This document shows positions 50,465-59,226 of a DNA stretch of 64,000 nt, one piece after another. A model generated the notes under the pieces. That model did not search any database. It had not been told where the DNA came from and was given only the letters and a program-made list of their open reading frames with translations. Positions within the stretch are counted from its first letter, which is position 1. Each line of letters starts with the position of its first letter. This stretch comes from Nocardia mikamii NBRC 108933 (lineage in GTDB: Bacteria > Actinomycetota > Actinomycetes > Mycobacteriales > Mycobacteriaceae), in assembly GCF_001613505.1 (NCBI RefSeq), contig NZ_BDCM01000012.1, positions 558,001-622,000 of the forward strand. The letters run 5' to 3'. A program made the position numbers and the translations under genes.

Positions 50465-51805
50465 TCAGGCCGACAGAATGCGTTGCGCCGCAGCGGTTCC
50501 CGAGGCAGCGCAGGCCGGGACGCCGACGCCGTGCAGGTAGGCCCCGGCGACCGCCAGGCCGGGCAGTGCCGCGACCGCCGATTCGAGCTCCGCGATGCGA
50601 GTGGTGTGGCCCGGCGCGTACTGCGGCAGGCCACCGCGCCAGCGCTGCACGAGGGCGGTTTCCGGCCGGATCGGCAGTCCGGTGACGGTGGACAGATCGG
50701 CCACCGCGGCTGCGACGAGATCCCCGTCCGACCAGTTGAGCGGGGTGTCGTCACCGAAACGACCGAAGGATGCGCGCACCAGCGCCACATCGCGTTCGGC
50801 CAGATGCGGCCATTTGCGGCTGGAGAGAGTGAACGCCTTGGCGCGCAACGATTCTCCCGTGGCGACCAGGATGCCGGAATTGTCGGGCAAGGGTGTGTCG
50901 GCGGGAAGTCCGAGCGCCACCACGGCCGACGACGACAGTTCGATGGTGGCCGCGACCGCGGCGGCTTCGGGAGCGACCGCGCCCAGCAGCGCCGCGGTGA
51001 CCGGGGCCGGGGTGGCCACGATCACCGCATCCACCTCACCGATGGGGTCGACCCGCCAGCCCGTGGCCGTCCGTGTCAGACCCGTTGCCGCGGTACCGGT
51101 TTCGACCTTCGGCGCGGCGGCCTCGCGCAGGGCGTCGAGGAGTACGCGATATCCGTCGCGCAGGCCGCCGAAGACCGGGGCAGTGGACGGCGGCGGCAGG
51201 GCGTCGGCGACCGCGCGAGTGAGATTCGGGGCCCCGGCATCGAGGGCGGCGGCCAGGGTCGGCAGCGCCGCCCGCACCCCGATCGACTCCGCCCGCCCGG
51301 CGTACACCCCGCCCAGCAGCGGATCGACACTGCGCCGCACCACCTGCGCGCCGAAGCGGTCCCCGACCAGTTCGGCGACCGAGACATCACCGCCGCGTTC
51401 CCAGCGCAGCGGCCGGGTGGGCTCGGTGGCGATGCGCTCCAGGGTGTCGGCGTCGACGAGGCCCGCCACGGCCTCGGGCCCGGCGGGAATGCCCATCAGG
51501 GTGCGTTCCGGCAGGGGGTGGGCGGCGCCGCCGGACCAGATCAGCGGTCGCCGACCGGCCGGGTGCACCAACTGCTCGGTCAGGTCCAATTCCGCGAGCA
51601 GCGCGGGGATTTCGGGGCGGCGGCCCACGAACGCCTCCGCCCCCAGATCCACCGGCTCGCCCGCCAGCTCGGCGGTGTGCAGAATGCCACCGAGCCGGTC
51701 GCGCCGCTCCAGCAACACCAGTTCGAGCTCCGAGCCGAGGGCCGTCCGCAGCCGATACGCCGCGACCAGACCACTGATCCCGCCCCCGACCACCACGACC
51801 CGCAT
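50465..51805 (-). CDS. hemY: Coproporphyrinogen III / protoporphyrinogen IX oxidase (oxygen-dependent)
   Basis: 446 residues. FAD motif VVVGGGISGLVAAYRLR at the N-terminus, DRLGGILHTAELAGEPVDLG, a substrate-region LIWSGGAAHPLPERTLMGIP and a closing AGAYLHGVGVPACAASG. In organisms with HemQ this enzyme acts on coproporphyrinogen III (CgoX). ATG at 51805 has GAGGAG seven bases upstream. It lies between hemQ and hemE on the same strand. Synonyms hemG and cgoX are used in different annotations. Confidence 0.92.
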   Translation of the reverse strand: MRVVVVGGGISGLVAAYRLRTALGSELELVLLERRDRLGGILHTAELAGEPVDLGAEAFVGRRPEIPALLAELDLTEQLVHPAGRRPLIWSGGAAHPLPERTLMGIPAGPEAVAGLVDADTLERIATEPTRPLRWERGGDVSVAELVGDRFGAQVVRRSVDPLLGGVYAGRAESIGVRAALPTLAAALDAGAPNLTRAVADALPPPSTAPVFGGLRDGYRVLLDALREAAAPKVETGTAATGLTRTATGWRVDPIGEVDAVIVATPAPVTAALLGAVAPEAAAVAATIELSSSAVVALGLPADTPLPDNSGILVATGESLRAKAFTLSSRKWPHLAERDVALVRASFGRFGDDTPLNWSDGDLVAAAVADLSTVTGLPIRPETALVQRWRGGLPQYAPGHTTRIAELESAVAALPGLAVAGAYLHGVGVPACAASGTAAAQRILSA

Positions 51806-51959
51806 AGCCTGCTCCTCACTCGTCGAGCGCGTCGGCGCCGCACCGCGCCTCTGCAACGTACCCGCCCGGAGACCAGCGCCCGGTCACCGCCTCGTGCGCT
51901 ACCCCTGCCGACCCACGTCGCGCGTTACCCGACGTCGGCACCGGATCATCGCCGACCGC

Positions 51960-51965
51960 TACGAT
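51960..51965 (+). promoter_or_regulatory. -10 of a leaderless promoter for the 120-residue protein
   Basis: TACGAT lies six bases before the ATG at 51972, with no ribosome binding site. Confidence 0.5.
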
Positions 51966-51971
51966 CCCGCC

Positions 51972-52334
51972 ATGGAGGTACCCGACCTCGCCGAACTGAT
52001 CTCGCTGTTCGAGGACGCACCGACCACCGAATACGACGACCTGGACTGGCCGGTCGGCAGGCACACCTTCCGGTTGACACGCGGACGGATCACCGTGCGG
52101 TTCGCCCTCGATCCGCTCGCCGGCGAGGTCGCCGTCACGCTCTTCGCCGACGAGCAGGAGGTCGCCCACCTCGGGCGGATCCGCACCGTGGACCGGCTGA
52201 CGATCACGCGGGACCGATCCGGAGGCGAGGGTCTGCGGCTGTGGGCCCCGGCCGTCTCGAGCCGGCCGCTTGTCCTGCGCACTCGACCGGCGATAAGCCT
52301 GGCCTGGGACATACGCGACACCGGGCAGTGGTGA
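51972..52334 (+). CDS. Protein of unknown function between hemY and hemE
   Basis: 120 residues, acidic at the N-terminus (EVPDLAELISLFEDAPTTEY) and strand-rich later (FRLTRGRITVRFALDPLAGE, VDRLTITRD). I do not recognise the family; no Cys, no membrane segment and no metal motif are seen. It lies on the plus strand between two minus-strand heme genes and is probably leaderless at 51972. The regular strand pattern and low-bias codon use argue for a real gene. No link to heme can be shown. Confidence 0.6.
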   Translation: MEVPDLAELISLFEDAPTTEYDDLDWPVGRHTFRLTRGRITVRFALDPLAGEVAVTLFADEQEVAHLGRIRTVDRLTITRDRSGGEGLRLWAPAVSSRPLVLRTRPAISLAWDIRDTGQW

Positions 52335-52375
52335 GCACGCCGGAGACGTAACCCACTGTCCGGCACCGGATTCGG

Positions 52376-53443
52376 TTACAACGGTGTGGGCAGGTCGTGG
52401 ATCAGCTCGACCGCCGCGGTGATCGCGCCGGGGTCGGTGTCGGGCAGCACGCCGTGGCCCAGGTTGAAGATGTGGCCGGTGGCGCCGAGGGTGATCGCCT
52501 CGTCGGCCTCGTGGGCGATGCGGCGGATCTCCCGGTCGACGACCTCGCTACCGGCGAACAGAACAGCCGGATCGAGATTGCCCTGCAACGCTTTTCCGGG
52601 TCCGACCCGGCGCGCCGCGGCGGTCAGCGGCACCCGCCAGTCGACGCCGACGACATCGGCTCCGGCCTCCCCCATCACGCCCAGCAGTTCACCGGTGCCC
52701 ACTCCGAAATGGATGCGCGGCACACCGGCTTGCCCGATCTCGGCGAAGACCCGTTCCGAATGCGGCAGAACGAATTCCCGGTACTGCGCCAGCGACAGCG
52801 CTCCCGCCCACGAGTCGAACAATTGCACCGCGTCCACGCCGGCCGTGATCTGGGCGCGGAGGAATTCCACGGTGATGTCGGTGAGCACACCGAGCAGCGC
52901 GTGCCAGGTCTGCGGATCGCCGAGCATGAGCGCCTTGGTCCGCTCGTGGTGGCGGCTCGGCCCGCCCTCCACCAGATACGACGCGAGAGTGAAAGGGGCA
53001 CCGGCGAATCCGATGAGCGGCGTCTCGCCGAGTTCGTCGAGCAACAGCCGCACACCGTCGGTGACCGCGCCGACCTCTTCGCGTCGCAGCCGCGGCAGCG
53101 CGCGCACGTCGTCGACCGAACGCACCGGATTCGCGATGACCGGCCCCACGCCGGGCACGATATCGAGATTGATGCCGGCCGCCTTGAGCGGAACGACGAT
53201 GTCGGAGAACAGGATTGCCGCGTCCACACCGTGACGGCGGACCGGCTGCATGGTGATCTCGCACACCAGCTCCGGGTCGAAACACGACTCCAGCATCCCG
53301 ATGCCCGCGCGCAGTTCGCGGTATTCGGGCAGCGACCGGCCGGCCTGCCGCATGAACCAGACGGGACGGCGGCCGGGTCCGGCGCCGGTGGCGGCGGCGA
53401 GGAACGGCGCATCGGGCAAGCGGCGGCGGGTTGGTGTGCTCAT
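52376..53443 (-). CDS. hemE: Uroporphyrinogen decarboxylase
   Basis: 355 residues. The signature near the start is VWFMRQAGRSLPEYRELRAG, and the middle has IGFAGAPFTLASYLVEGG; IHFGVGTGELL and GNLDPAVLF follow. It converts uroporphyrinogen III to coproporphyrinogen III, the substrate of the HemY-type oxidase encoded downstream. TACGAT seven bases before the ATG at 53443 suggests a leaderless mRNA. Position matches Rv2678c. Confidence 0.96.
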   Translation of the reverse strand: MSTPTRRRLPDAPFLAAATGAGPGRRPVWFMRQAGRSLPEYRELRAGIGMLESCFDPELVCEITMQPVRRHGVDAAILFSDIVVPLKAAGINLDIVPGVGPVIANPVRSVDDVRALPRLRREEVGAVTDGVRLLLDELGETPLIGFAGAPFTLASYLVEGGPSRHHERTKALMLGDPQTWHALLGVLTDITVEFLRAQITAGVDAVQLFDSWAGALSLAQYREFVLPHSERVFAEIGQAGVPRIHFGVGTGELLGVMGEAGADVVGVDWRVPLTAAARRVGPGKALQGNLDPAVLFAGSEVVDREIRRIAHEADEAITLGATGHIFNLGHGVLPDTDPGAITAAVELIHDLPTPL

Positions 53444-53450
53444 CCCCGCT

Positions 53451-53456
53451 ATCGTA
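53451..53456 (-). promoter_or_regulatory. -10 of a leaderless hemE promoter
   Basis: On the minus strand TACGAT ends seven bases before the ATG at 53443. Confidence 0.5.
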
Positions 53457-53562
53457 TGCCGCCGCCGAGCGCCTACCCGCGCGGCCGTCCCCGCCCGGTC
53501 ACGGCGCCCATAGCGGCGCGCCTCCGCGTGCCGGACACCGGAGAGGTCTACCGTTCACAGTC

Positions 53563-54201
53563 GTGACACCGCTCGACTTCCGCGACGGCGCCGCACCGAC
53601 CCCGGGCCCTGACAGCGAACCAGCCCAGTTTCGCGCCGCGGTCGATGCGATGGGCACCGCATCCGTCCATCCTCGGATCGAGCTCGCACCGATCCGGCCC
53701 CCACAACGCCTGGCACCCTATTCGTACGCCATCGGAGCCGAGGTCAAACATCCCGACACCAATGTCATCCCGGTCGATTCCGACGACGACGCCTTCGGCC
53801 GCCTGATCCTGCTGCACGACCCGAACGGGCACGAGGCCTGGCACGGGGTCTTCCGGTTGGTGGCCTACATCCAGGCCGATATCGACGCCGCGCTGGCCGG
53901 CGATCCGCTGCTGCCGGAGGTGGCATGGAGCTGGCTTGTCGACGCCCTGGAATCGCGCGGCGAGGAATTCACGGCCCTGGGTGGCACCGTGACCTCGACG
54001 AGTTCGGTCCGCTACGGCGATATCGCCGGGCCGCCGCGCGCCTATCAACTGGAGTTGCGTGCGTCGTGGACGGTCGGCTCGCCCCAGCTGGCCCCGCACG
54101 TCGAGGCGTTCTGTGAGGTGCTCGCCTACGCCGCGGGACTGCCGCCGGCCGGCATCACCCATTTGCGGCCGCATCCGCAGATTGCCGACGACCAGTTCTG
54201 A
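53563..54201 (+). CDS. DUF3000 family protein
   Basis: 212 residues. It matches the actinobacterial DUF3000 pattern: RIELAPIRPPQRLAPYSYAI, GRLILLHDPNGHEAWHGVFR, YIQADIDAALAGDPLLPEVA and a C-terminal GDIAGPPRAYQLELRASWT. No catalytic motif is obvious. GTG at 53563 follows TACCGT by eight bases, so leaderless start is likely. It is followed by the RNase D gene 21 bases later, the same order as Rv2680-Rv2681, which hints at an RNA-linked role but does not prove it. Confidence 0.85.
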   Translation: MTPLDFRDGAAPTPGPDSEPAQFRAAVDAMGTASVHPRIELAPIRPPQRLAPYSYAIGAEVKHPDTNVIPVDSDDDAFGRLILLHDPNGHEAWHGVFRLVAYIQADIDAALAGDPLLPEVAWSWLVDALESRGEEFTALGGTVTSTSSVRYGDIAGPPRAYQLELRASWTVGSPQLAPHVEAFCEVLAYAAGLPPAGITHLRPHPQIADDQF

Positions 54202-54209
54202 GCGACACG

Positions 54210-54215
54210 TAGAGT
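54210..54215 (+). promoter_or_regulatory. -10 of a leaderless promoter for the RNase D gene
   Basis: TAGAGT lies seven bases before the ATG at 54223, with no ribosome binding site. Confidence 0.5.
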
Positions 54216-54222
54216 TCGGGCT

Positions 54223-55536
54223 ATGCCCGAAGCCGACGAGTCCGACACCATCGCGAGGACATCACCGCCACCGCAGCAGCCCGCGCAGCACGAAGCGGAC
54301 AGCGCGGTTCCTCTGCTCGCCCCGGCCGACGGCATCCCCCCGGTTCTCGATTCCGCCCGTGAGATCGCGGACGCGGCCACCGCGCTGGCCGCCGGTTCCG
54401 GCCCGCTGGCCGTCGACGCCGAACGCGCCTCCGGATTCCGCTACTCCAACCGGGCCTATCTGATCCAGTTGCGCCGACGCGGCAGCGGAACCTTCCTCAT
54501 CGATCCGATTCCGGATCCGGCCGCGGTGGACGCGTTGGCGGCGGTGATCAACGACCTGGAATGGGTGCTGCATTCCGCCGACCAGGACCTGCCGTGCCTG
54601 GCCGAGTTGGGGCTGCGACCGGCCCGGCTGTTCGACACCGAACTGGGTGGCCGGTTGGCCGGATTCGAGCGGGTCGGCTTGGCCGCGATGGTGGCGCGGC
54701 TGCTGGGCCGGGAACTGCGCAAGGGGCACGGCGCCGCCGACTGGTCGACCCGGCCGCTGCCGCAGGACTGGCTCAACTACGCGGCCCTGGACGTGGAACT
54801 GCTGGTCGAGCTGCGCGACGAGGTCGCGGCCGTGCTGTCCGAACAGGGTAAATCCGACTGGGCCGCACAGGAATTCGACCATGTGCGCACCGCTCGCCCC
54901 GCCCCGCCGAAGCCGGATCGCTGGCGGCGCACCTCGGGCATCCACACGCTGCGGCGGGCGCGACAGCTCGCGACCGTGCGCGAATTGTGGACGGCCCGTG
55001 ACGGTATCGCACGCCAACGCGATGTGGCGCCGGCGCGGATTCTGCCGGATTCGGCGATCATCGCCGCGGCGCAGGCGGACCCGAAGACCGTGCCGCAGTT
55101 GCGCACGCTGCCGGTCTTCGGCGGACCGCGGCAGCGGAGATATTCGCGGGAGTGGCTCAACGCGGTGGAACGTGCTCGCGCGCTACCGGATTCGCAGTTG
55201 CCGCCGATGTCGCAACCGTTCGACGGCCCGCCGCCGGTCAATCGCTGGGAGCGCCGCGATCCGGTCGCGGCGGCTCGTCTGGCCGCCGCCCGGGCCGCGA
55301 TGAACCGGTTGTCGGAACGACACGCGGTGCCGGTGGAGAATCTGCTGACCCCGGATCTACTGCGCCGGCTCTGCTGGGACGGCCTGCCCGAATTCCGTAC
55401 CGGCGCAACGCCGTCGGACCCGGCGGCCGCGATCGGCAAATATCTCGAGGCCGGCGGCGCCCGGACCTGGCAGCGTGAACTGGCGGTTCCCGAGCTGACC
55501 GCGGCGTTGTTCCCGGGGCCGGATCAGTCCTCGTAG
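54223..55536 (+). CDS. rnd: Ribonuclease D (3'-5' exonuclease with HRDC domain)
   Basis: 437 residues. The DEDDy exonuclease domain shows VDAERASGFRY (first Asp and Glu), HSADQDL (second Asp) and NYAALDVELL (Tyr and last Asp). HRDC-like helices follow (WTARDGIARQRDVAPARIL, RWERRDPVAAARLAAARAAM). It trims the 3' ends of tRNA and other stable RNAs. The end overlaps the convergent enoyl-CoA hydratase gene by 13 bases. Position matches Rv2681. Confidence 0.92.
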   Translation: MPEADESDTIARTSPPPQQPAQHEADSAVPLLAPADGIPPVLDSAREIADAATALAAGSGPLAVDAERASGFRYSNRAYLIQLRRRGSGTFLIDPIPDPAAVDALAAVINDLEWVLHSADQDLPCLAELGLRPARLFDTELGGRLAGFERVGLAAMVARLLGRELRKGHGAADWSTRPLPQDWLNYAALDVELLVELRDEVAAVLSEQGKSDWAAQEFDHVRTARPAPPKPDRWRRTSGIHTLRRARQLATVRELWTARDGIARQRDVAPARILPDSAIIAAAQADPKTVPQLRTLPVFGGPRQRRYSREWLNAVERARALPDSQLPPMSQPFDGPPPVNRWERRDPVAAARLAAARAAMNRLSERHAVPVENLLTPDLLRRLCWDGLPEFRTGATPSDPAAAIGKYLEAGGARTWQRELAVPELTAALFPGPDQSS

Positions 55537-56327
55537 ACCGGGGTGCGCCGGTCGCGGCGGGCGCGGATGGCCTCGTCGAAATTCTCGGTCGTCAGCCGCA
55601 CATACAGTTGCGCCGTACCCTCGTGCTGCATATGCGATTCCAGGCTGCCGGCCTCCATCCCGCTCCACAGCATGCGCTTGGTGAGTTCGGTGCCCACGCG
55701 GCTGTAGCCGATGATGCGTTCGGCCAGTTCGTAACACGTGTCGAGGAGTTTGTCGGCGGCGACCGTGCGCGACACCAGGCCGATCCGCTCGGCCTCGGCG
55801 GCGTCGATATCGCGGCCCGACAACATGATCTCGAAGGCCCGGGAGGCGCCGATCGCCCGCGGCAACAGATAGCTGATGCCGAGTTCGGCGGAGGTCAGGC
55901 CGTTGTTGATGCCGGCGGAACGGAAATAGGCCTGTTCCGACGCGATGCGGATATCGGTGGCCATGCTCAGGCAGAACCCACCGCCGATCGCGGCCCCGTT
56001 GATCGCCGCGATCACCGGCTGATGCATGCGCCGCAGTGCGGTCATCACATTGTCGAGCAGGTCCATCGAACGCCGCGCCACGGTGGTGCGGGTGAGGCCC
56101 TCGATATTCGGCACCCGGCCGGCGCCCTGCAGATCGGCGCCGGAGCAGAAGCCGTGACCCGCTCCGGTGAGCACGACGACGCGGACGTCGTTGTCGGCGG
56201 CCACCGACTCGAGCGTTTCCCGCAGCGGGATCATGACGTCGAACGCCATGGCGTTCATGCGTTCGGGCCGGTTCAGGGTGACCAGCGCGATCTGCGGACG
56301 AGGCTTCTCGACGAGCACGAACGACAT
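55524..56327 (-). CDS. Enoyl-CoA hydratase/isomerase
   Basis: 267 residues of the crotonase fold: LTGAGHGFCSGADLQGAGR for the first oxyanion loop and AINGAAIGGGFCLSMATDIR for the second, with ELGISYLLPRAIGASRAFEI after it. The Glu expected in the GISYLLP region is preceded by Ala-Glu-Leu, as in active hydratases. AGGAG precedes the ATG. In M. tuberculosis echA15 (Rv2679) is nearby but on the other strand and the other side of the RNase D gene, so this is either a moved orthologue or a different copy. Confidence 0.88.
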   Translation of the reverse strand: MSFVLVEKPRPQIALVTLNRPERMNAMAFDVMIPLRETLESVAADNDVRVVVLTGAGHGFCSGADLQGAGRVPNIEGLTRTTVARRSMDLLDNVMTALRRMHQPVIAAINGAAIGGGFCLSMATDIRIASEQAYFRSAGINNGLTSAELGISYLLPRAIGASRAFEIMLSGRDIDAAEAERIGLVSRTVAADKLLDTCYELAERIIGYSRVGTELTKRMLWSGMEAGSLESHMQHEGTAQLYVRLTTENFDEAIRARRDRRTPVYED

Positions 56328-56370
56328 GCGGACTCCTACCGGCGGCGAAAACTGTAACCGGTTTCAGAAT

Positions 56371-58266
56371 CTACACCGCTCCACCGGTCAGCCACCGGGT
56401 AACGCGCTCGGCGATGTGCTCGGCCGTCAGGCCCAGCTCCTGATGGATCTGGGCCCGCGAGCTGTGCTCGAGGAACTGCTGCGGCACACCGAGTTCGCGG
56501 GTCGGCACGTCGAGTCCGGAATCGCGCAGCCGCGCCGAGACGGTGCAGCCGATACCGCCGTGCAGGCCACCGTCCTCCACGGTGACCACCATGCGATAGT
56601 TCTCGGCCAGTTTGACCACCGTGTCGGAGACCGGCAGCACCCAGCGCGGGTCCACCACCGTCACCGAAACTCCTCGGTCCGCCAGCAGATCCGCCGCGGC
56701 GACCGCGGTGGCGCCGAGCGCGCCGACGGCCACGAGCAGGACGTCACCGCGCACCGCCTGCGCCGAGGAGCCCTCCGGCATCCGCAGCACGTCGACGCCG
56801 TCGAGCCGTTCCAGCGCCGAAACCTCTTCGACGACAGGTCCTTTCGGGAAACGCAGCGCGGTCGGCCCGTCGGCGACGGCCAGCGCCTCGGCCAGCTCCT
56901 CGCGCAGGGTCACCGCATCGCGCGGGGCGGCGACGCGAATACCGGGCACGATGCCCAGTACCGACAGATCCCACATGCCGTTGTGGCTGGCGCCGTCGTC
57001 GCCGGTGATACCGGCGCGGTCGAGCACCAGGGTCACCGGCAGTTTCAGCAGCGCCACATCCATCAGCAGTTGATCGAAGGCGCGGTTGAGGAAGGTCGAA
57101 TAGATCGCGACCACCGGATGCAGGCCGCCCAGCGCCAATCCGGCGGCGGAGGTCATCGCATGCTGTTCGGCGATACCCACATCGAACAACCGGTCGGGGA
57201 ACCGCTCACCGAACGGCGCCAGCCCGGTCGGACCCGACATGGCGGCGGTGAGGGCGACGATGTCGTCGCGCTGTTCCCCGTGGCGTATCAGTTCCTCGGA
57301 GAACACCGACGTCCACCCCACGGTCTTGCCGCCGGTCGGCCGTCCGGTCTCGGGGTCGATGGCGCCGATGGAATGCATCTGGTCGGCGACGTGGTCGACC
57401 GCGGGCTGATATCCACGGCCCTTGAGCGTCACCGCGTGCACCACGACCGGACCGCCGAAATCCTTGGCGCGCCGCAACGCGGCCTCGAGCGCCACCGGAT
57501 CGTGCCCGTCCACCGGGCCGACGTATTTGAGTCCCAGATCGCTGAACAGCTCCTGCGGGGCGACCGCGTCCTTGATACCGGCCTTGAGCGCGTGCAGCAT
57601 CGAATAGGCCGAGCTGCCCACGCGCGGAATGCCCTGCACGAACCGTTTGGTGGCGTCGAGCGCCTGTTCGTAGGCGGGTTGCATGCGCAGCGCGGTCAGC
57701 CGGTCGGCCAATCCGCCGATGGTCGGCGAATACGAGCGGCCGTTGTCGTTCACCACGACGATCAGTGACCGATCCGGACCGGCGGCGATATTGTTCAGCG
57801 CCTCCCAGCACATACCGCCGGTGAGCGCACCGTCACCGACGACCGCGACCACGTGGCGATCCTGTCCGGTCAGCGCGAAGGCCTTGGCCAGACCGTCGGC
57901 ATACGACAGCGAGGCCGAGGCATGGGAGGACTCCACCCAGTCGTGCTCGCTCTCGGCGCGGCTCGGGTATCCGGACAGGCCGCCGTGTTTGCGCAGCCGA
58001 TCGAATCCGTCCTTGCGGCCGGTGAGGATCTTGTGCACGTAGGCCTGGTGCCCGGTGTCGAAGATGATCGGATCGGCCGGCGAGTCGAAGACCCGGTGCA
58101 GGGCGATGGTCAATTCCACCACCCCCAGGTTCGGACCCAGATGGCCGCCGGTGACCGCTACTTTGCGGACCAGGAACTCCCGAATCTCCTCGGCCAGTTC
58201 GCGCAGCTGCGGCACCGTCAGCCGGCGCAGGTCCTCGGGCGTATCGACCCGGGAAAGAACTCCCAC
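56371..58266 (-). CDS. dxs: 1-deoxy-D-xylulose-5-phosphate synthase
   Basis: 631 residues. The thiamine-diphosphate motif begins GDGALTGGMCWEALNN near residue 144, with GHLGPNLGVVELTIALH near residue 41, the AEQHAMTSAAGLALGG catalytic Glu region and a C-terminal transketolase domain ending VPTRELGVPQQFLEHSSR. It makes DXP from pyruvate and glyceraldehyde 3-phosphate, the first step of the MEP isoprenoid route. It lies convergent to nothing and divergent from the SIMPL gene. Position matches dxs1 (Rv2682c). Confidence 0.96.
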   Translation of the reverse strand: MGVLSRVDTPEDLRRLTVPQLRELAEEIREFLVRKVAVTGGHLGPNLGVVELTIALHRVFDSPADPIIFDTGHQAYVHKILTGRKDGFDRLRKHGGLSGYPSRAESEHDWVESSHASASLSYADGLAKAFALTGQDRHVVAVVGDGALTGGMCWEALNNIAAGPDRSLIVVVNDNGRSYSPTIGGLADRLTALRMQPAYEQALDATKRFVQGIPRVGSSAYSMLHALKAGIKDAVAPQELFSDLGLKYVGPVDGHDPVALEAALRRAKDFGGPVVVHAVTLKGRGYQPAVDHVADQMHSIGAIDPETGRPTGGKTVGWTSVFSEELIRHGEQRDDIVALTAAMSGPTGLAPFGERFPDRLFDVGIAEQHAMTSAAGLALGGLHPVVAIYSTFLNRAFDQLLMDVALLKLPVTLVLDRAGITGDDGASHNGMWDLSVLGIVPGIRVAAPRDAVTLREELAEALAVADGPTALRFPKGPVVEEVSALERLDGVDVLRMPEGSSAQAVRGDVLLVAVGALGATAVAAADLLADRGVSVTVVDPRWVLPVSDTVVKLAENYRMVVTVEDGGLHGGIGCTVSARLRDSGLDVPTRELGVPQQFLEHSSRAQIHQELGLTAEHIAERVTRWLTGGAV

Positions 58267-58440
58267 CGTTCTCGCTCCCTCTCCGATGGCTCATCTGTCT
58301 CGAACAGTCTACGGAGCCGCATCCGCGCCCGACGACGGGAACGACCGGCGAGCTGCGACATCCGATATCGGTGTGAGGCTCGACATAGATCGACCGCATT
58401 ACAGTGGGTGACTGCCCGTCCCGCCCGCAGGAAGGACGAT

Positions 58441-59181
58441 ATGACTGTCGAGCAGCAACGAGCCGACTCGTCGGCGCGGCAGCGACATGCCACCGTCACC
58501 ACATTCGGACACGGTGTGGCGACCGCGACGCCCGACCGGATGCAGGTATCGATCTCGATCGAAACCCGCGCCGAGGCGGTGGCCGTCGCCTACGGCCGGG
58601 CCGGCGAACGCACCGCCGCGGTCACCGGCGCCCTGCGCGCCGACGGGGTGGCCGCGAGCGATATCGCCACCACCGGCTTGTCCGTACGGACCGAGACGAT
58701 CTGGACCGAGAACGAGGGCACCCGCATCACCGGTTACGTCGCGACCACGTCGCTGACGGTCAACCTGCACATCCCCGGCGCTCCCACCGCCGATCTCGGT
58801 ACCGCGAACACGGCCCGCTCCGACGCGACCGCACCGGCCGATCCCGCCGCCGTCATCGCCCGTGCCGTCGAGGCCGGGGGCGACGACGTACGCCTGGGCG
58901 GGTTGAACCTCGCGGTCGCCGACCGCGCCGACCTGCTGATCCGAGCCCGCGAGGCGGCATGGGACGACGCCCTCGACCGCGCCCGCCGCTACGCCGCGCG
59001 GGCCGGCCGCAGCCTCGGATCGGTGCTCGAGATCACCGAAAACGCCGCGGGCACACCGGAACCCCGAGGCGACATCCGTTTCGTCGCCGCCCGTTCGGCC
59101 GCCCCCGGCGCCCCGGTCCCCGTCGAATACGGCGAACACGAGGTCACAGCCGACCTGCGAGCCACCTGGCACTTGGCCTGA
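58441..59181 (+). CDS. SIMPL-domain (DUF541) protein
   Basis: 246 residues. The SIMPL layout is clear: VTTFGHGVATATPDRMQVSI at the start, AVTGALRADGVAASDIATTG, ITGYVATTSLTVNL and a C-terminal AARAGRSLGSVLEITEN. These proteins are often periplasmic or linked to kinases, but no signal peptide is seen here. GGAAGGA lies five bases before the ATG at 58441. It lies between dxs and the RNA methyltransferase and convergent to the latter. Function unknown. Confidence 0.88.
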   Translation: MTVEQQRADSSARQRHATVTTFGHGVATATPDRMQVSISIETRAEAVAVAYGRAGERTAAVTGALRADGVAASDIATTGLSVRTETIWTENEGTRITGYVATTSLTVNLHIPGAPTADLGTANTARSDATAPADPAAVIARAVEAGGDDVRLGGLNLAVADRADLLIRAREAAWDDALDRARRYAARAGRSLGSVLEITENAAGTPEPRGDIRFVAARSAAPGAPVPVEYGEHEVTADLRATWHLA

Positions 59182-59226
59182 GCAGCAACGATTGTCACCG
59201 GAAGCCGGTTACCGCCCGCGTTCCCG

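Noticed and set aside
55524..56327. Direct assignment as echA15
   Set aside because: Strand and position relative to the RNase D gene differ from M. tuberculosis, so the symbol was left empty.
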